Made by a program: the position numbers and the translations under genes. From positions 682,001 to 746,000 of the forward strand of contig NC_018388.1 in assembly GCF_000208865.1 (NCBI RefSeq): a DNA stretch of 64,000 nt. The letters are read 5' to 3'. Below, one piece after another: positions 48,163-60,264 of the stretch. Under the pieces are notes generated by a model. It did not search any database and was not told where the DNA came from. It saw only the letters and a program-made list of their open reading frames with translations. Origin of the DNA: Neospora caninum Liverpool. Lineage: Eukaryota; Apicomplexa; Conoidasida; Eucoccidiorida; Sarcocystidae. Every line of letters starts with the position of its first letter. The first letter of the stretch is position 1.

Positions 48163-51100
48163 ATGGATCCTGGACGGAGGCTGATGCCAACTCCTCTCGG
48201 CGGGATCGCCAGGTCCGCACTCGTTTCCCTTGCAATCGCCTTCCAGTGCCTTCATGGCGATTTCACCCTTGCCGCTGGACCGTCTCCACCACGGGTTCCA
48301 GCACGGGGCGCATCGTTGCCCAAAAGTAAGAAGACATCGCACATGGTCAGCTACTCTGGCAATTAGCGTTAAGCGCCCCACTTTGTTTACTCCTGCTTTT
48401 CCTTCGGCCACACGGTTCTATTTAGTGACGCAGCCTCTCCCGGAGTCTTTACCGACGCTCGCGTTCGTCTAAAGGCTCTCCTGTGTTGAGCTTTCATCCT
48501 GCGATCACGCGCCTGTTTTCCCTGTGCCACGTTATTCCTTCCACGTGGCTTTTTTGTGTGGCGTCTTTGTTCCAGCTGCCTACTCTCTCCTTCTTCATGC
48601 TTCCCACCCATTCCCTTCCGCGCAGACGTTGCCTCTCCTTTCTTCGCCTTGTGTTGAGCTTTCATCCTGCGATCACGCGCCTGTTTTCCCTGTGCCACGT
48701 TATTCCTTCCACGTGGCTTTTTTGTGCGGCGTCTTTGTTCCAGCTGCCTACTCTCTCCTTCTTCATGCTTCCCACCCATTCCCTTCCGCGCAGACGTTGC
48801 CTCTCCTTTCTTCGCCTTACACCCCCTTGCTCTTCCCTCAGTGTGTCTCCTTCGCCTCAGCCAGAGGACGATTCCCGTGCTTGTCTTACTCGTGTCCTTT
48901 CCACTGCATCGGTCCACTTCAATGGAGTCCCCTTTTCTCGCCGTGCCTTCACCCTGTCCATTTTCCCCCTGCTCCTTTTCTCACTCTGGGTTGCCGCCCC
49001 TCCACCCGTCTCACTCCTCTGTTTCACTCCCGTTTGTGATTTCAACCGTCTGGCCTCAGTCCACTTGGTCGGTTTGCGTCCTCATTCTTATCGCGCATTT
49101 CTCGGCCTCTGCTCGGCTCCCGTCTCGCGTTCCAGCTGTTTCAATTGCCGGCCCGCCAAGTGGAAACTAAGAGGTCTCGTGGTCTGGCTGTGTCGTTCCT
49201 GCAGCCTACATGGCGGCGCCCCAAGTTCTCCCCTCGGGATTCGAGCTAATCGAGGAAGTCCCGATCCTCGCAAAGAACAAGATCGAGTTCCAGTTCCAGG
49301 ACGGCCTGTCGCCAGTTCCCGCCGGAACCATACTTTTCGAATGCGACCCTGCAACCCGCGGTGATGCCACTCTCAGAAAGCTGGTGAGCAAGTGGCGACG
49401 TGGCATGCGCGCGCAAGACACGACACACTTCACGGGATCGCCACTTCTGTCGGGAAATGACGTCGCCTCGGGTTCGTGTCTGCATAAGAAAAAATTCCTG
49501 AAAGGAGGCCGCTGGACATGTGCACTTTTTGAATCGGTTTTTGTGCCGTATTTTTCGGACCCCTGTGCCGCGGGCTTTTGCTCCCGTTCACATAGACCAA
49601 TCTGAATGCGCAAAGCGGCAGACCTGTACATATGCCTCGTCGTCCTCCGACCTCCTTTCCGTTTTTCCAAGAACGCGTTTCCAGCCTCCCTCGTTCGCTC
49701 TCCCGTCCTTCCACGTTTGCTCGTAAACGCCGTTCGGCACTCACGTTGCCCCTCCGAACCTCCACCGTTTTGCTTTGTCCCCCGGTTTCACGCCGTGCCA
49801 TCTGCCTTCGTGCTCCTTCTCCGTTGTCACCTCGTTGACCGTCTTGTCGGCTTTGTCCTTTCAAGGTCAGATCCTGAGTGTCTCCTTCACACTCACGTTC
49901 TGTGCTGCGTGTCGGCGTCTCCTTCGCGTGTGTCACCCGCGGCGCCACGTGCTGGACAGCCTCCAGTCGAAGACCGCTTTCCACCGTCGTTGTTGCCTCC
50001 TCTCTCTCCGGATCTCTTGCCAACCATCCCTCTGTTTTCATCTTTCCCACTCTCTCCCCGGTTCTCTTTCCAACAGTCCCTCTGTTTTCATCTTTCCCAC
50101 TCTCTCCGGTTCTCTTTCCAACAGTCCCTCTGTTTTCATCTTTTCCACTCTCTCTCCGGTTCTCTTTCCAACAGTCCCTCTGTTTTCATCTTTCCCACTC
50201 TCTCCCCGCTCTTGCTCCGCATCGATTCAGGTCGCCTACATGCCAACGGACGCGAACACTCCCACCTTCACCCCTGGTGCGTCTGCTGTCGGCTCTGGCG
50301 TTTCTCGCCCTGAGCGCGCTCCTTGCGCGCCCTTTCCTTGCTCGCTCCTCGACTTTCGTACTCACATGCCGGAAAGATCAAGACGCGTGCGCAACGTTAT
50401 TCAGCTCCGTACATGCATGTGCAGGGCAATGTATGAATATATATATATATATATATATACATATTTATATGCATATATATATATATAGATGTATATATAT
50501 TGATATCGATATGGCTAGTGCGTGCATCTGTGTTGGGGTAGAGGGTACTTCGAACTCAGCTGGGTCCATTTACATCTCCGTCCACCTTTCGGTCGTGCAA
50601 ACTCCTGTGTGGATATGCCGTCGACAGTAATGGGACGGCGCGCCTTATTGCACACTGGTAGAGACTGGGAAACGTAACTACAGACGCCTGGCGTCTCTTA
50701 CAAACATCGCTTGAACTGCCCGCCGGGTTCCTTAGCGCAACGTGCCTCCCGTTTACAACTCCCCTTTTCCCTCCCCTGCGGAATGTCTGCTTGGGACAGC
50801 GGGTTGACTCAGCGTCTCTCTGTGCCGCGCCACTTCGCGATTCTGCGCGCTCACGTTGGAGTCGCCAGATTTGTTTTAGTGTCTCGGATACCTAAGGAGG
50901 ACTCCAGGTGGTCTCAGACACCCGGAGCGCGTGTCTTAGGTAAGCGCGTCAGGCTTCATCAGTGTAGCCGGCGAGCCCGCCTTTGATTTCTATAAACTCC
51001 GTTCCCGCTCTGGTTTGTGCAGTGTTCGACAAAGACCATAATGCGCCCATCGCCTGCGGTGCGGACATCGCCCGACAGTGCTTCGCCGTCGGAGACAAGG

Positions 51101-54100
51101 GCGTGTTAAGACCTCTGAAAGATAAAGAATCGGTTGCGGTGGGATCCAGCACCGCTGTCTACGAACTCCTTCCTGGAAACCTCGGACGTTTTGTGTCCAC
51201 GAGCCTCTCGACACGTAAGAGGGCCGGGGCAGTGGGAGTCTCGCCGCTTCCTCTCCGGTTCTGCCTGCTGGCGCAGACTGCGGGACCGGTGCATGCACAG
51301 CCCACCTTTCAGGGAACGGACACCGACAGAAACCTTCACCGGTTCGTTCGCGTGTTCCAGCGGGAGCGAGTGCCGCCTTTTTCCAGCTGTCCGTGAACGC
51401 GTGTCCCGGTTCCATTCGAGCTCCCCCCGCCGTTGACTCCCCCTTGGTGTTGCATCTCTCTTCTAGGTTTCCCAGATTTTTTCCGGCGCCTTCAGGTCGG
51501 ATGGTGCAGCATTTCAGATTTAGCGCGAATTGAGAATGTGCCTTCCTCGTCCAGCTGACCAGTCTGTAGCCTGGCGTGCTTTGACTCCGTCGATTTTGTG
51601 CATAACAGACCGTGAGCAACGCCGCATCCGGGTATCTGGCTTCATCGCTCTCTTGAGCGATTCCGCTGCTGAAATGCTCTTGTGCTTGCTTCAGTGGTGG
51701 CGCGGCGAACGGGCACGTTCCTTCTTGAGCAGCTCCTCGGGATGTCTGTGGGCATTTGCGAAGCCCCATCCCCGAATGTTCCCGTGGACTTCCCGGCGCT
51801 CACAGGCGTGGAACAAGTGGATCCTTTCTCCCACTCGATTTCTCCTGTTTCCTCGCTCCGGCCTGCCGCCCACTTGCCTGCGCCCTTGGTGAAAACCGGC
51901 GAGGAAGTCGAGGTCTGCACGGTTGCTCGACAAGACCTCGTCCACGACGGAGATGACAAAGTGTTCTTGTTGCGACCGCGCTCTGAGGCCAGTACAGAGG
52001 ACGGCGCCGCATTTCCCGTCCTCGGCGGCCCGATCGTCTGCATGAAATCCGAGAAGGGAGAGACCCTCGCTCACCTCGACCAGAACATTCCCGTCGGAGG
52101 AGGCGAACTGGCAAGCGCCGCGAATCTGCTCACTCCCGGTGAGAGGTCTCCTGCCAGCGGAATCGGGAACGATAAACGGGGCCGAGATCAGCACGAAACG
52201 CGAAGTGGAAAGCCGCGGGCACCATAGGTTCATGCAGGCTGGGGGGGGGGTGGGGGGGCTGGGGGAACAGTGAACGGGGGGAGCCTATGAGAGGAAAGGA
52301 AGCGGAGATATCCAAGGAGCAACCCGGCGCTATGGGTGGGTGTCCAGAAGTGGTCAGAGGCCACGCGAATCGGTGAATCCAGGGATTCGCCGTGCTATAT
52401 GCGCAGAACAAACAAGAGACACTTGTGGGAGTGTAGCGCTGACTCTTCTTCCGAGTTCCGGGATGCTTGCGACAGCCACATCTCTGGGCGGTGCCTGCAC
52501 GTCATTCGATTTCGCTTCTCTCGCCACCTCCCAGACTTTGTTAAGGACTTTCCCTTCTGTATTCAGACCCTCAGCAGTTCCTTCACACCTAAGTATGCGC
52601 AAGACAATCTGGTGCTAGCGGAACGGAACGTGTTTGCCTGATCAAAGGCGCTACAGCTCTTATCCGATCTCTCGTCTCTGCGATTTCTTTGTCGCGTCTT
52701 CAGTGGCTGTTGCGGGGAAGAGTCAGCCGCCGACGTGCGATTTGGGGCCCGATTCGCACACCGTCGCGACGCTGCTCCTGTCGGTTTCGACGGACCCGTC
52801 GCATCCAGTGGAGCGTGGGGCAGACGGGAATGTCCAGAAAACCGCATTGCACCACTTCACCGCCCCCTACGTCCCGTCTGTCAACTCGTCTGTCATTGTG
52901 GAAAGTAGGCAAGAATCCGAGTCCTTCGCGGTGCCTCTGTGGAGCGTCCTGCGTCGAGACGAGGAACAGATTCGAAACCACCGCTGAGGACTTCTGCGGA
53001 GGAAAGATGGGAAACTGAAAGTGCGATATTCTGCCCCTGATATATCCGATCTCCACACGCTTCCCGTCTCGAAGGCAGAATCGTGCGGCGGAAAAACAGC
53101 GAAAAGGGGGACTGTCTACCATGTAAAAAGGTCCCTGCTTGTCCTGCGTCGTCTGACCCAGTTCCTCCAGGGGCGTTGAATGTTGCCCCAGAAAGCCATT
53201 GACGCGCTCGCCATCGCGTTCTCCCGTGTCGGCTTGCGTCGTGTGTGTCGCCTATGTAGAGCGTTGCCCAGCCCGCTCCTTGTTCTCTTCGACCTCTCTT
53301 TTGCCGGCGGTCTGTTCTCTCTCTGGAATTCTTCTCGATCCGACTGAATCTGAGATTACGCTGTCCGGCCCATCCGCGAGTCTTGTGTTTTCGTGCGCGC
53401 ACGAGCATCCACAGAACGCTGCAAGCATCTGCTGGCCTGGGGGGTGAGACGTAGCACCGGTGCCTCGGAAAAAGCGTAGCACCGTTTTTCTGGAGATTTA
53501 GGACGCCCGTCTTGGTTTGTCTCCGCACCCCTGTTGCCTCCCTTCAGTTGCGAGTCCAGTGTCGTGGGAGCCTCAGGCGCTGAAAGCCAAGTGTAAAATC
53601 GGCGCGTCGCTGGCCGCGCTGCAGCCGCATCTGCTGCTGAAGTCCGAGGTGCCGCACGGTACTCCAGTTGAGTGCGAAGTTGTCCACTTGGCGGCTTTCC
53701 ACTCGCAAGGGCAATTGCTGATGATCGCGCCAGGGCAAAGGCCGGGCCAGGGCGCACGGCCTCTGCTCTTGCCACCCGGTTCTATTCTGCTGAACCAGGA
53801 GGACGGCGTCCCGGAGGGAGTCTTTCAGGTGCTCGTCTACGACCTCTGGGAAGCTGACGGCCTTCGCGCAGTTCTCAAGCAGCTCTGTAAGTCTCAGGGG
53901 GGAGACGGAAATTAGGAAAGAGGGAACGGCCGTGAGGCGGGGGGGGGGGGGTATGCAGGCGTCAAGGGGTGGAAACAGTGGAGAAGGAAATAGAAAGGGG
54001 ACAGAGCGAAGGACCTGACGGAGAGGAGACGCAGCACTGCGGGTCGCCTACCAAAACGACACAGGAGCCAGAGGAGGGAAAGCGGGGGGGTTGTGAGCTT

Positions 54101-57100
54101 ATGGGCCGTGTGCAGAAAGTCAACGTGTTTGTGGGTGGAGAGAGTGTCTGGGAAGGCCGAGAAGGGGAATCCAGGAATTTACGGAGACCCGCGTAGGCTT
54201 TGCGCATCCGGGGATCGATAGTCCGGTGCAGAAAGTTCACGCCGCGACAGTTTCGCTTTTTGGCGGCAAATGCAGGACGGTCGGCCTGCAGAGGAATGGA
54301 AGGTCGTGGAGCAGCCTCTTGACTTCCCAAGGGGGCTGCCGCAGCGTTTGCTGTGAGGAAACCGGTTTGGACGGGCACGCGGATGTCGCCTGGGGCGAAG
54401 AGTTGCAGATCAGTTCGACAGAATAAGCTGATGCCTCTCAAAGGTTCTGAATGTTTGCTCTTGTGCGTTTTAGACTACCGCGGCAAGGACCTGGACGCGT
54501 CGATTCCGGTGTATGTCCAGACGGAGGGATCGCGTACGGTCGCCGTCGGCTCCTTCCACAGACGCAAGCGTATCTTCACACCTTTCAACGGGATTGACCC
54601 GACAGAGAGAAGCAGAGACATCGAGACAGAGGCCCCGTTTTACTACACTTCCTTCTACGGTCTCCCCGTCGATGTTGGTTTCACCAACCTGAAATCCGGA
54701 GTTGGATTCTCCGTCAGTAAGTGCGAGTGACCTTGAATGTCTTGCAATTGCTTTGTTCGTCAGGCGCCGCGAGCCGAAGTGGGCATTTGCATGCGCACTG
54801 CTACGGAAATAAAGGTGGAGCTATCCAACTGTATGGATCTCTGCGTAGAAATGGATCTGTGTGTACGACCCGGGAGGGCCTGTGCTGTTAGGAGTGAGCG
54901 ACACTCCTCTGATTTTTAGAGACTTTCGACCGCCCGATAAGTGGCCTTTTGATAGCGCACAGAAGCCTATACGTTACAAACGTGAGTTATCTTGCGTTCG
55001 AACCGAATGGCTGCGATCTTCTGTTCTGTTTAGAGCGCACTCCTGAAGCTCTCCTTTTCCTTGGTAAGATTCCATCGTTGTCCACCTATGTGGCTCACAT
55101 ATCAACATGTTCATATATATGCATGTATATGCATATATGTATATATATATATATATATATATGGCAACACTGTCACGGCGAAAGAGGATCCGTAGGAAGC
55201 ACTAGAAAAGACGGGGTTTTATTTTCGTGTTCATGCTCCAGCGAAGGCCTACATTATCTCGTTGTTCACGGAATAACGGACACGTGGGGCAACGCCTCAA
55301 GCACGTCTGTTCGGTGAAGTCAGCGTCTGGAGAAGAATGCCCTTCAAAGGACACCAACACAAAATGCACCAGTGTGCCTGTCAATCGATGCACGCACCTG
55401 CACACATGCAGGCGGGCGACTGTGTATGAGCCATTAAGGGCGTCACACTAACTTGCACACCAGCACATCATGATGAAGACATTATATTTTATTTTATTTT
55501 TTGAGCAAGAGGAAACGCCATCGACAAGGGAAATCACGTCCTTGTCGGAGACACACGAATTCTGTTGGCTTTCTCTCGGACGTGTCTATCGTCGGCTTTC
55601 TTATGAGGTCTGGATTACTCCTCTGCTTTGCTCTGCCGTCGGCTGTACCTTCGGACGCATGCGTCAGCAATGTTCCGTTGGCTCACGAAGGCGCTGGCGA
55701 TCTGCACCAGTAGCAAGCTGCAAACGCCTTCTTTGCCATTGAGACGCCTAAGTGGGTTTTTTCTTTTCAGAGGACCTCCTCAAAACTCCACTCGCTCCGG
55801 CTAGTCAGGCAGCCCTTGCGGATCTCTCGCCTTTCAGTAAGCCAAAGTTCAGTTGTGTCGTGTAGATACACACGCGTCCGAAAGCCCGCGTGGCCATGCA
55901 TGCGTATGGGCACGTGATTCGTCCTTGACGAAACACAGGGGTGTGCAGGGATTGACCGGATTATTTATATGCTTTTTCTGGCGATGAGTGCTGAACTGTG
56001 GGTTCGTTTCAGTGCCCACGGCAAACGGTTTTCACCTACTTGAGTACCTACTTGACTCATCAGTTCATGTTAAGGAGTCCTTTGTTTACAGCTTAGCCTA
56101 GAACAGAACCGATGTGGAATAACCTTAAGGTAGTAGGATATTGAAATCCAACTTTCGAGGAGGTCTTTTCCTAAAGGCTTCTATATACTATCGTGTTTCT
56201 CTGGGAGAATGCCTGACCGGCGTTCGTGTATGTGGCTCTTGTGGTTTCCTGTCGGACTTCCTTCAGCTCGAGAAGCAGAGGATGTTCTCTCGCGTCTTCA
56301 CCGCCTCAAGGGCCACTTTTCCCGACAAAGTAGGATGCTGAGAAACACGCGTTTCAGACACGGTGCATGAATTTCCTCGTATATGTTTTCACTTGGAATG
56401 TCAGCATTCCATCGGCCGTCTAACAGCCGTTTCCTGCGGCGGAAACCGAGAGTATGAGGAGCATCTCGAAAGTTCCCTCTCGCACAGAAAGTCCACGCAT
56501 GTGAAGGAAGCCTTCCGTTGCGCCCTGCAGTGCTGGCCTGCCTGCCCGCAGCTTGCTCCCGGTCCTCACTGTAGGCTTCGAAGTCTCCATGCTCTAGGTT
56601 TGGACAATCGAGATTACCCGTTTCTCCCCTAACGCGCGCATCATACCTATCTGCCTTCCTGTGGGTCTTTGCATGCTGTGAAATGCGCATTTTGTGTCGC
56701 GATCTAAGGACATCCGCATCTGATTTTCACTCGACGGGGTGACACAACGAGGTTCACACGCGATGTGCAGAAGTCACTAACGGACGAATTTCTCTTTTCC
56801 TGGCCCCATTCCGGAGGCTAAGCCGCTTCGGCTCCGTTTTCGGCTGGACATCCACCTGAGACCTCTGCGCCGGGACCTCGGCATTTACACCTTGCTTTCC
56901 ACTCCCGTCATGTGCCTCCGTTTTGTCGCTCCGATGCCTCCGTTCAGAATACGCTGCACATGCCCCGGTGGTTATCCCAATGCTGAATGGAGGACTGGCG
57001 GCCATTGCGAAGCGCCTCCAGGAGGCTGATCGGATGTTTCTTACGGTCTACCCTCGCTCGCGAGGAACCAGGATCTCCGACGTGCAGGTCCGTCTGAACT

Positions 57101-60100
57101 ATTTGGACAACTCGCAAACCGCCATGACTGTCATTCTCCGTCTGCCCATGAGGCTGAACGCATTCCTTTCCGCCACCCACCTCGCCCCACAAGTCCACCG
57201 CAATCTGGCTCTCCTGCTCGAAGTCATCGAAGACCCACACACGCCTCTGGAAGCCCTTCTTCTGGGCAACAGCAAATTCGGCGTATATGCGGAGGCGGTC
57301 CGCATTGCCGTCAAGCTCCTCAGGGCTGGCCACTGCAGAGCTTGTGCCGACGATGAAATCGAGCGGACGACGCCGTCGGCGGACGTTGCTGAAGGCCGGT
57401 GCGGCCGCTGTTCTGCCCGGCGCATGAACGACATTGTTATACTCGACCTCCACGGTAGGACAGTTGCGGGGGAAGGCACGTTCGAGTCCGAGAGGGAAGG
57501 ACTCGTCTGGGGACCGCTCTTGATGTAGACAACACCCTGGAAGCCGAGCAGGTCGTCATCTGCGTGAGTTCGTCGTCGATCTCCAGGACAACCCAAGCGT
57601 TTCTAGGAATCCGGGGGGAGTATAGTCTGGTTTCTCGTAGACACACGTGTAGGCCGTTACACGTCTGTACAAGAACATATATGTACAGATATATTTAACT
57701 CTAGCCCTTTCAGATTAGCTTTATGGTTCAGTGCATTACGTCAGTGGCACGGCACGTGCACAGTTGAATTTGTTACCCAGCATTTCCCTCGAAATGTCGA
57801 TTTACCGGAGTAAACGGTGCGATGAATATGCGGGCCTTACTTGCCCATCCAACGACATCGCACATTTCTGCACCTGTACCTCCACACGCCGGTGGCTAGC
57901 TGGCAGCTTCTCCGCCCCAGTCGCTGCACATGCCTGGAAACGAATTCCCAAACGCGAGATACCTGACTGCAGAACTCTCCAGGCTTCGACTCCGCTGCGC
58001 GGGTTTTCCCCCAGATCCATGGACTTGAATACCCAACTATGCAGCAAACCTCCCCGAATTTTTCGCCGCTCGTTTGCACTTGCATCGATCGATTGGTGCC
58101 GCACTACATAGTTCCTTTTCCGCCCTCGGATTCCCCTGTGTCTTCAGTGTATCTTTTTGAGTGGCATAGTTCAAATTTTGCTCCCCAGGATCTGCGCCGC
58201 ACTGTGACCTGCAGATATTCAGCCCTCTGCGGCGACAATGCCGACCACTGGAACGTGGATGAAGTGGAACGACGAGACTTTCCTCATTAGCTGTAGGCGA
58301 CTCCAGGGTTCCTGAACACGAAAGATTCCTCCTGCGCCACTTGATGCTCATGCGTGCCTCGGATCCTCTTCAATTCAGCAGTTTTTTAATTTGCCTGTTG
58401 TCTCGAGATATCTGGTCCCTTACCTCTTTCACGTGGGCGTACTTGTGAAGGCGACAGCCGTTGATTTCCACTGGATGTGCTCCAGCGAAGTAATCCGTTG
58501 ATCACTTCGAGCAATGGGTACACCTCTAGAGCGCTGAACCAGAAACGTATGCTGGCCGCTTCTCGGCAACAAGAGGTAGCTTGAGAAGTCATGTTCCTGT
58601 ATTGTGCGCATGCGCCTCCGGAGCTTGTGGATCCTTTTGTGTCCTGTGGTGGCTAAGAGGCGGCACTCCAAGAAGTCGATGGCCTGGGTGTGAATCAGCT
58701 CTGAGATTCGAACTGCCTCGTCGTTGCGTTGATTCATACTGGAGAATGACGTGCGGCAGCGAGACGACAGCAAACGGACGGCTCTCCCTGTACTCAGTTA
58801 TGATGCTTGGCACCCAAATATAGATCGTCTCTGTCGAGTCCACATCGCACGCACATCATCGGTTGCCTCCATTTGCGGGCTTGCTCATGTCAGTGCCTCC
58901 GGATTCAAGCGCCCCTATCTATCGGCGGTACGGAATCGAATTCGACTTGCACACCACCCTCGGTAAGCCCGAACCGCTTCGCTCTCGTCTCTGTCAGGCA
59001 AATTTCTGACCTGCTTCCGTGTTGTGCGGGCAGCCGTTTGTGTGACTCGGTAAATGAACTCCCGTAGCTTAACTCGCTCACGCCTCGACGTTGCCGTCCA
59101 ACCTATCAGTCAGCCCTTGTGGGACGTGCATAGCGATCTCTCGTAAATCTCAGAAATCATGCGGAGGCATCCGTTCCTAAACCAGAGCAAGCAGCAGTGG
59201 GCAAGCTCCCAGGTGGGGAAAGACCTTTCCCTGGCTCTCCAACCGAGTTTGACTCGTGACTGAGAGTCTTCCGGCACGGGGGAATGAAGCAAGCTGTTTC
59301 CCCGGCCAGGTTACAGATCGCCCGCACAATGTGTTTTGGTGGCACGCACGTGAGAATCTCTGTGCGCTCTGTTTCCGGTATGGAATGGTGCTGGCGTCGT
59401 TTGTTCCAAACCGTTGTCTCCAATTGACTTCGTCTCCTTTTCAGATCTTCCCAGTCGTCTGGCCACGCGCTTCAAGCAATATGCGGGGGCGTGCATGCGC
59501 TCGCATCTTCTCCGGATGCTTGAGCCGCTGTTTGAGAATCCAGGCCTCAACAAGAACTGCCCCGCCTTGTCGAAATTCGCGGCCGCGCTTCTACGCGGCT
59601 TGCCATTCTCGGAAGCAGCTCCTTTACTCGAATCGTCGAAACTTCTGCTTCAACACGTCGTCGGCGCATGCAACAGTAAGGAATCTGATTCAAAATATGA
59701 TTTTTGACATCCCTTTCGGTATGGCCTCTCTGCGCCTCTGACGAGTTTTGTGCTTTGCGCGAGACGCGCTGGGCCGTGTCTGCAGCACGTGCATCCTTCT
59801 TGTTCTTCTCCACTGTGCCTCGAACTGGCGTGCGCGCTTCTATCGTCGTTTTCCCCGCAGTTCCTGAAGCCTCCTGGGCCATTGACAAGTGCCTCGACGA
59901 CGACGGAGACTTGCTCGGTTACCGCCGCATGCCGGCTATGCGGCCGCTCGGACGCACACGACTTGCCAACATCATGCGTGGGATGATGTCGCCAGGTGAG
60001 GAGACAGCGGAGACGGAAAGCACGCCAAGCGCGGCAAGTCTTTCAACCCGAGAGAACGCGGCCAGTATCAGAGGTGGAGAATCTATTGTAATTCAGTGTT

Positions 60101-60227
60101 CCGCTTTAGGGCCACGGAGCGAGGGAGAAACGACAGGAATCCAACGAAACGACAGAAAGCGAGAAACAGCAGCACCAAAGCGTTCGACCTGAACCCTCGT
60201 TTCTGTAATTCTATTTGTGCATATGTG

Positions 60228-60264
<37 letters not shown>

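Noticed and set aside
48483..49364. Plus-strand open frame of 293 codons and its minus-strand counterpart, with a repeated 56-residue block
   Set aside because: It is created by the 168-bp intronic duplication, whose length is a multiple of three; it runs across a strong acceptor and out of frame with the exon at 49205.
56944..57596. Minus-strand open frames over the exon at 56948-57454
   Set aside because: The plus-strand frame has a phase-1 acceptor and donor consistent with its neighbours; the antisense frames have no splice context or motif.
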